Shown here piece by piece: positions 6,245-8,259 of a DNA stretch of 8,259 nucleotides (within the stretch, counting starts at the first letter, position 1; every line of letters starts with the position of its first letter). Source of the DNA: CAZOOA01 sp964581355 (GTDB taxonomy: Bacteria; Bacillota; Dethiobacteria; DTU022; UBA8154). The notes under the pieces were generated by a model that saw only the letters and a program-made list of their open reading frames with translations, ran no database searches and was not told where the DNA came from. Location: assembly GCA_964581355.1 (NCBI GenBank), contig CAZOOA010000095.1, positions 1-8,259 on the forward strand, given 5' to 3'. Position numbers and translations under genes: made by a program.

Positions 6245-6433
6245 AGGTTTCGTGTATCAAATTGTTCATACAGTATTTTACAGTTTCTAAAAGCCACAAA
6301 TACGCATCTCCCGGTTGGGAAGGCAGTACATATTATTTAAAAATTTTATTGTGTTCAATGTGTTTGGGATTCAACTTGCCACAAACTTGCCACAAGGAAA
6401 TATACCTAATTTTTTTCTCTATCTGCGCACGTT
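6245..6433. other. Element-side junction region, non-coding
   Basis: This A+T-rich sequence lies between the tRNA remnant and the PIN gene. It contains the tandem 11-bp repeat at 6374-6395 and a related GCCACAA at 6293-6299. No terminator is evident after the PIN gene, and no integrase frame is present. Confidence 0.5.
6374..6395 (+). repeat. Tandem 11-bp direct repeats, candidate integrase arm sites
   Basis: ACTTGCCACAA occurs twice back to back with no spacer, and the partial copy GCCACAA recurs at 6293-6299. Tyrosine recombinases bind short direct repeats flanking the core site within a couple of hundred bases. These repeats lie 130-150 bases from the tRNA remnant on the element side, which fits such a role. 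The recombinase itself is not in the window. Confidence 0.45.
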
Positions 6434-6943
6434 TTATTTGCCTTTTAAATTTAACCGCTTGAAAGCGTCTTCAACTATATTATCTGTAATAAACCTGGGG
6501 TTTATTTCTTGTATTTTCAAAATAATAATTTTTGCCCGCTCTCTTGATAACCCTCCTGATTCGACCAGTATACAAATTAATTCTATTCCCCATTTTATCG
6601 GGGTTCCTTCTTCCTCACACCTTCGCCTCAGTGCTTTATCGTTTGTAACAAGTGTCCAGCCATTCTCTTTGGCAAGGATTAAACATAAATTATCCTGAAA
6701 GGACAATGCTCCCCTTTCTTGGGAAGCTTGTATGATTTGTTCCAGTTCCGGTTCTATTAGTTTTATTCCAAGCTGAATACAACCATCTTCAGTTATTTCT
6801 TCAACTTCACCCAATAAAGGGGTTGGCAGATATAGCTGCGCCAAATGATTATTAATTAAACTGATCAAAGTACTGTCGCACTGCAAGTAATCTATCATAA
6901 CATTAGAATCTGCTATTAGGCCAATTCCCTTTAAGTCGTTCAT
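6434..6943 (-). CDS. PIN-domain ribonuclease-like protein, putative toxin of an XRE-ImmA/PIN pair
   Basis: The 169-residue product has the PIN-domain pattern of acidic metal ligands: D12 in LIADSNVMIDYL, a glutamate in GEVEEI (E46 or E48), D84 in SFQDNLCLILAKENG and D102 in TLVTNDKALRRRC. PIN proteins such as VapC are Mg-dependent RNases that often act as toxins. All the catalytic acids seem present, so activity is likely, but the RNA target cannot be read from sequence. After the core (about 8-125) comes a C-terminal tail of about 45 residues, probably helical. The ATG at 6943 lies 2 nt after the upstream gene's TAA and has no strong ribosome binding site of its own (GGGT only), so translation is probably coupled to the regulator gene. 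The gene is clearly more A+T-rich than dinG, consistent with transfer. No classical VapB partner is adjacent. The XRE-ImmA protein is the probable control partner. Confidence 0.8.
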   Translation of the reverse strand: MNDLKGIGLIADSNVMIDYLQCDSTLISLINNHLAQLYLPTPLLGEVEEITEDGCIQLGIKLIEPELEQIIQASQERGALSFQDNLCLILAKENGWTLVTNDKALRRRCEEEGTPIKWGIELICILVESGGLSRERAKIIILKIQEINPRFITDNIVEDAFKRLNLKGK

Positions 6944-6945
6944 AC

Positions 6946-8094
6946 TTATACCCAGGAAGAGGCTACTTCTCGCATGGTCTTGGTATTAAGCCTTAGAATT
7001 TCTGCCCCTCTATTCAGGCTAATTAATTCATTATCAATTGCAGTGCGGACAAGTTTATATAAACGATTCTCAATAAAGTGCAAAGGAGACAGTGATTCCG
7101 GTTCTTGAGAGCGAAGTCTTTCCGGCGTCTGATGAAATTTATCCGCTGAAAGACCTTCCGGTTCATCTGCACCTTTCAAGGTTCTGCCGGTTTTTTGCTT
7201 ATATACATTCTGAAATTTTCCCCAAATGGAGTTCCCCAGGTTTTCAGAAAGGCGATACAAAACAGTTTTATAGCTAACCTGGAAGATGCGTTTTACCTTT
7301 AAAACCCGATCTAAAAAGGGCAACCCGTAGGTTTCTTCCCACTCTGATAGAAAAGCTTCTTCCGGCATTAAGAAGTAAGAAGCAAATACATTTGCTTCCA
7401 TTTCCTGCTCTTTGTCTTCTAAGGTTTCTTCTACATTGTAGGAATCCATATGAAGAATTAAATGCCCCAGCTCATGGGCAGCACTGAAGATCCAGCGTTC
7501 AACGGATATTCTTTCCCAGACATTAACAATAACAGCAGGCCCTCCATCCTCTTCAGCAACAGACAGGCCGAAAAAGCCATCTGAGGCAAGGGCTATGGGA
7601 TATAATTTTATTCCTGCAGATTCGAGCAGGCCGGTTATGTCGTGTATGGGTTCTTTGCTATCTAGCTTCAATAATTGTCTCGCCTTTTCCGCTGCAAGCT
7701 TTGCCCTGTTTCCACCTACAGGGATAGAAGACAAATCTGCAGCAAGATCTTTGAATCTATACTCTTTTCGGTCATTCAATGATTCTTCCAGGAAATTATA
7801 ATCACTAAGCCATTTAGTTACATCTAACAGAATACTTTCCCGGTTGTTCATCTTTTTTAGAGCTCTAAATCTCGCTTTGGTCAAAGTATTGACCGGGACG
7901 AGCAAGTCTTGAACTTTTACTCCAAGGCAGGAGGCAATGTTTTGCAGGGTAGATACTTTGGGAATTGATTTTCCATTCTCGATATTCCTGTAAGATAGCC
8001 TTGAAATGCCCGCAAGTTCAGCGGTTTGGATCTGTCTAAGCCCCTTTGCGTTGCGAAGCAGGCGGAGGTTTTTGCCAATAACTTGTTTGTCCAT
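6946..8094 (-). CDS. XRE-family regulator fused to ImmA/IrrE-type zinc metallopeptidase (putative antitoxin)
   Basis: Residue numbers count from the GTG at 8103. The protein has an N-terminal helix-turn-helix of the Cro/CI type (about 10-66, including AELAGISRLSYRNIENGKS) and then an ImmA/IrrE (COG2856) domain. The latter has the HELGH zinc motif (210-214) and the likely third ligand E236 in EMEANVFASYFLMP. A C-terminal region of about 90 residues carries no motif I recognise. ImmA-type peptidases cleave XRE repressors, so a fusion could repress its own promoter and be inactivated by self-cleavage on a signal. I start translation at ATG 8094 (382 residues), because AAGGGTGGTGA, just upstream, resembles a full Shine-Dalgarno sequence and overlaps the two earlier GTG codons. 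A promoter with an operator-like palindrome precedes it. The PIN gene follows after 2 nt. It is probably cargo of the tRNA-Arg element, and toxin-antitoxin or phage-defence control is the likeliest role. Confidence 0.88.
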   Translation of the reverse strand: MDKQVIGKNLRLLRNAKGLRQIQTAELAGISRLSYRNIENGKSIPKVSTLQNIASCLGVKVQDLLVPVNTLTKARFRALKKMNNRESILLDVTKWLSDYNFLEESLNDRKEYRFKDLAADLSSIPVGGNRAKLAAEKARQLLKLDSKEPIHDITGLLESAGIKLYPIALASDGFFGLSVAEEDGGPAVIVNVWERISVERWIFSAAHELGHLILHMDSYNVEETLEDKEQEMEANVFASYFLMPEEAFLSEWEETYGLPFLDRVLKVKRIFQVSYKTVLYRLSENLGNSIWGKFQNVYKQKTGRTLKGADEPEGLSADKFHQTPERLRSQEPESLSPLHFIENRLYKLVRTAIDNELISLNRGAEILRLNTKTMREVASSWV

Positions 8095-8115
8095 ATTCAC
8101 CACCCTTTTTGTTTT

Positions 8116-8144
8116 ATTATATACAATTTATCATTACATGTAAA
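8116..8144 (-). promoter_or_regulatory. Promoter of the XRE-ImmA/PIN operon with embedded operator palindrome
   Basis: TTTACA (8139-8144) and TATAAT (8116-8121) are separated by exactly 17 bases on the minus strand. The perfect palindrome TTACATGTAA (8134-8143) overlaps the -35 box, where a bound XRE protein would block RNA polymerase. This suggests autorepression by the downstream regulator. The leader would be very short, about 15 nt. Confidence 0.65.
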
Positions 8145-8226
8145 TATGTTAATTATACTTATCAATAATATTGCCCAGCCTGGACGAGTCAGAATCATAA
8201 TAGATCTACGCCTTGTGGGAGACTCT

Positions 8227-8259
8227 ATGGATTTTGAAGCATCACTTAAAAAAAAGATG
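8227..8259 (+). CDS. Start of a divergent gene (first 11 codons only)
   Basis: An ATG at 8227 is preceded by GGGAG (8217-8221) at a spacing of five bases. It opens a frame (MDFEASLKKKM) that continues to the window edge. It is divergent from the XRE-ImmA operon, so the 130-base gap between them would hold both promoters. A CATAAT at 8196-8201 is a weak -10 candidate. Nothing can be said about the product. Confidence 0.4.
   Translation, partial: MDFEASLKKKM

Noticed and set aside
6124..6462. A plus-strand frame of 112 codons across the tRNA remnant
   Set aside because: Its peptide GRIRTFDPRIRSP is the typical antisense translation of a tRNA, so it is an artefact.
6946..8094. Phage CI-type repressor with LexA-like autocleavage
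   Set aside because: The second domain has an HELGH zinc motif with a downstream glutamate, not a Ser-Lys peptidase, so it belongs to the ImmA/IrrE type.

Overview
The window looks like chromosome of a motile, anaerobic-type Firmicute, possibly of the Peptococcaceae/Desulfotomaculum kind. This is inferred from the strong GGAGG-type ribosome binding sites, sigma-A-like promoters, FliG, a DinG helicase carrying an N-terminal exonuclease domain, and a tRNA with encoded CCA and its own terminator. The species cannot be named from this sequence. Every confidently identified gene is on the minus strand, so the window reads right to left.

Left part (1-2160): the 5' part of a gene for an exported protein runs off the left edge. 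Its roughly 235-nt leader can fold into a closed multi-stem RNA (736-888) and is preceded by a 30-bp perfect palindrome. Next comes a hairpin of the kind found at IS200/IS605 ends, then fliG, which has no flagellar neighbours here.

Middle part (2160-5790): the gap upstream of fliG holds a sigma-A-like promoter, a short relic resembling a HicB antitoxin start, and a tight G-quadruplex motif. Then come a small coiled-coil gene with its own promoter and a structured leader, and a large dinG (exonuclease plus XPD-type helicase with Fe-S ligands). dinG starts at TTG and has an extended -10 promoter.

Right part (5790-8259): a non-coding stretch ends in a strong minus-strand terminator (6138-6177) followed by the 3' half of a tRNA-Arg(TCT), whose D arm and 5' acceptor strand are missing. 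This is what the residual side of a tRNA integration site looks like. To its right the sequence becomes more A+T-rich. It holds two tandem 11-bp repeats that could be integrase arm sites, then a two-gene operon: an XRE regulator fused to an ImmA/IrrE-type zinc peptidase, and a PIN-domain ribonuclease 2 nt behind it. The pair resembles a toxin-antitoxin or defence module carried as cargo of an integrated element whose other end, and probably its integrase, lies beyond the window. A divergent gene appears to begin on the plus strand at 8227.

The best candidate for something new is the XRE-ImmA/PIN module at the edge of the tRNA-Arg element. The two structured leader RNAs come next.
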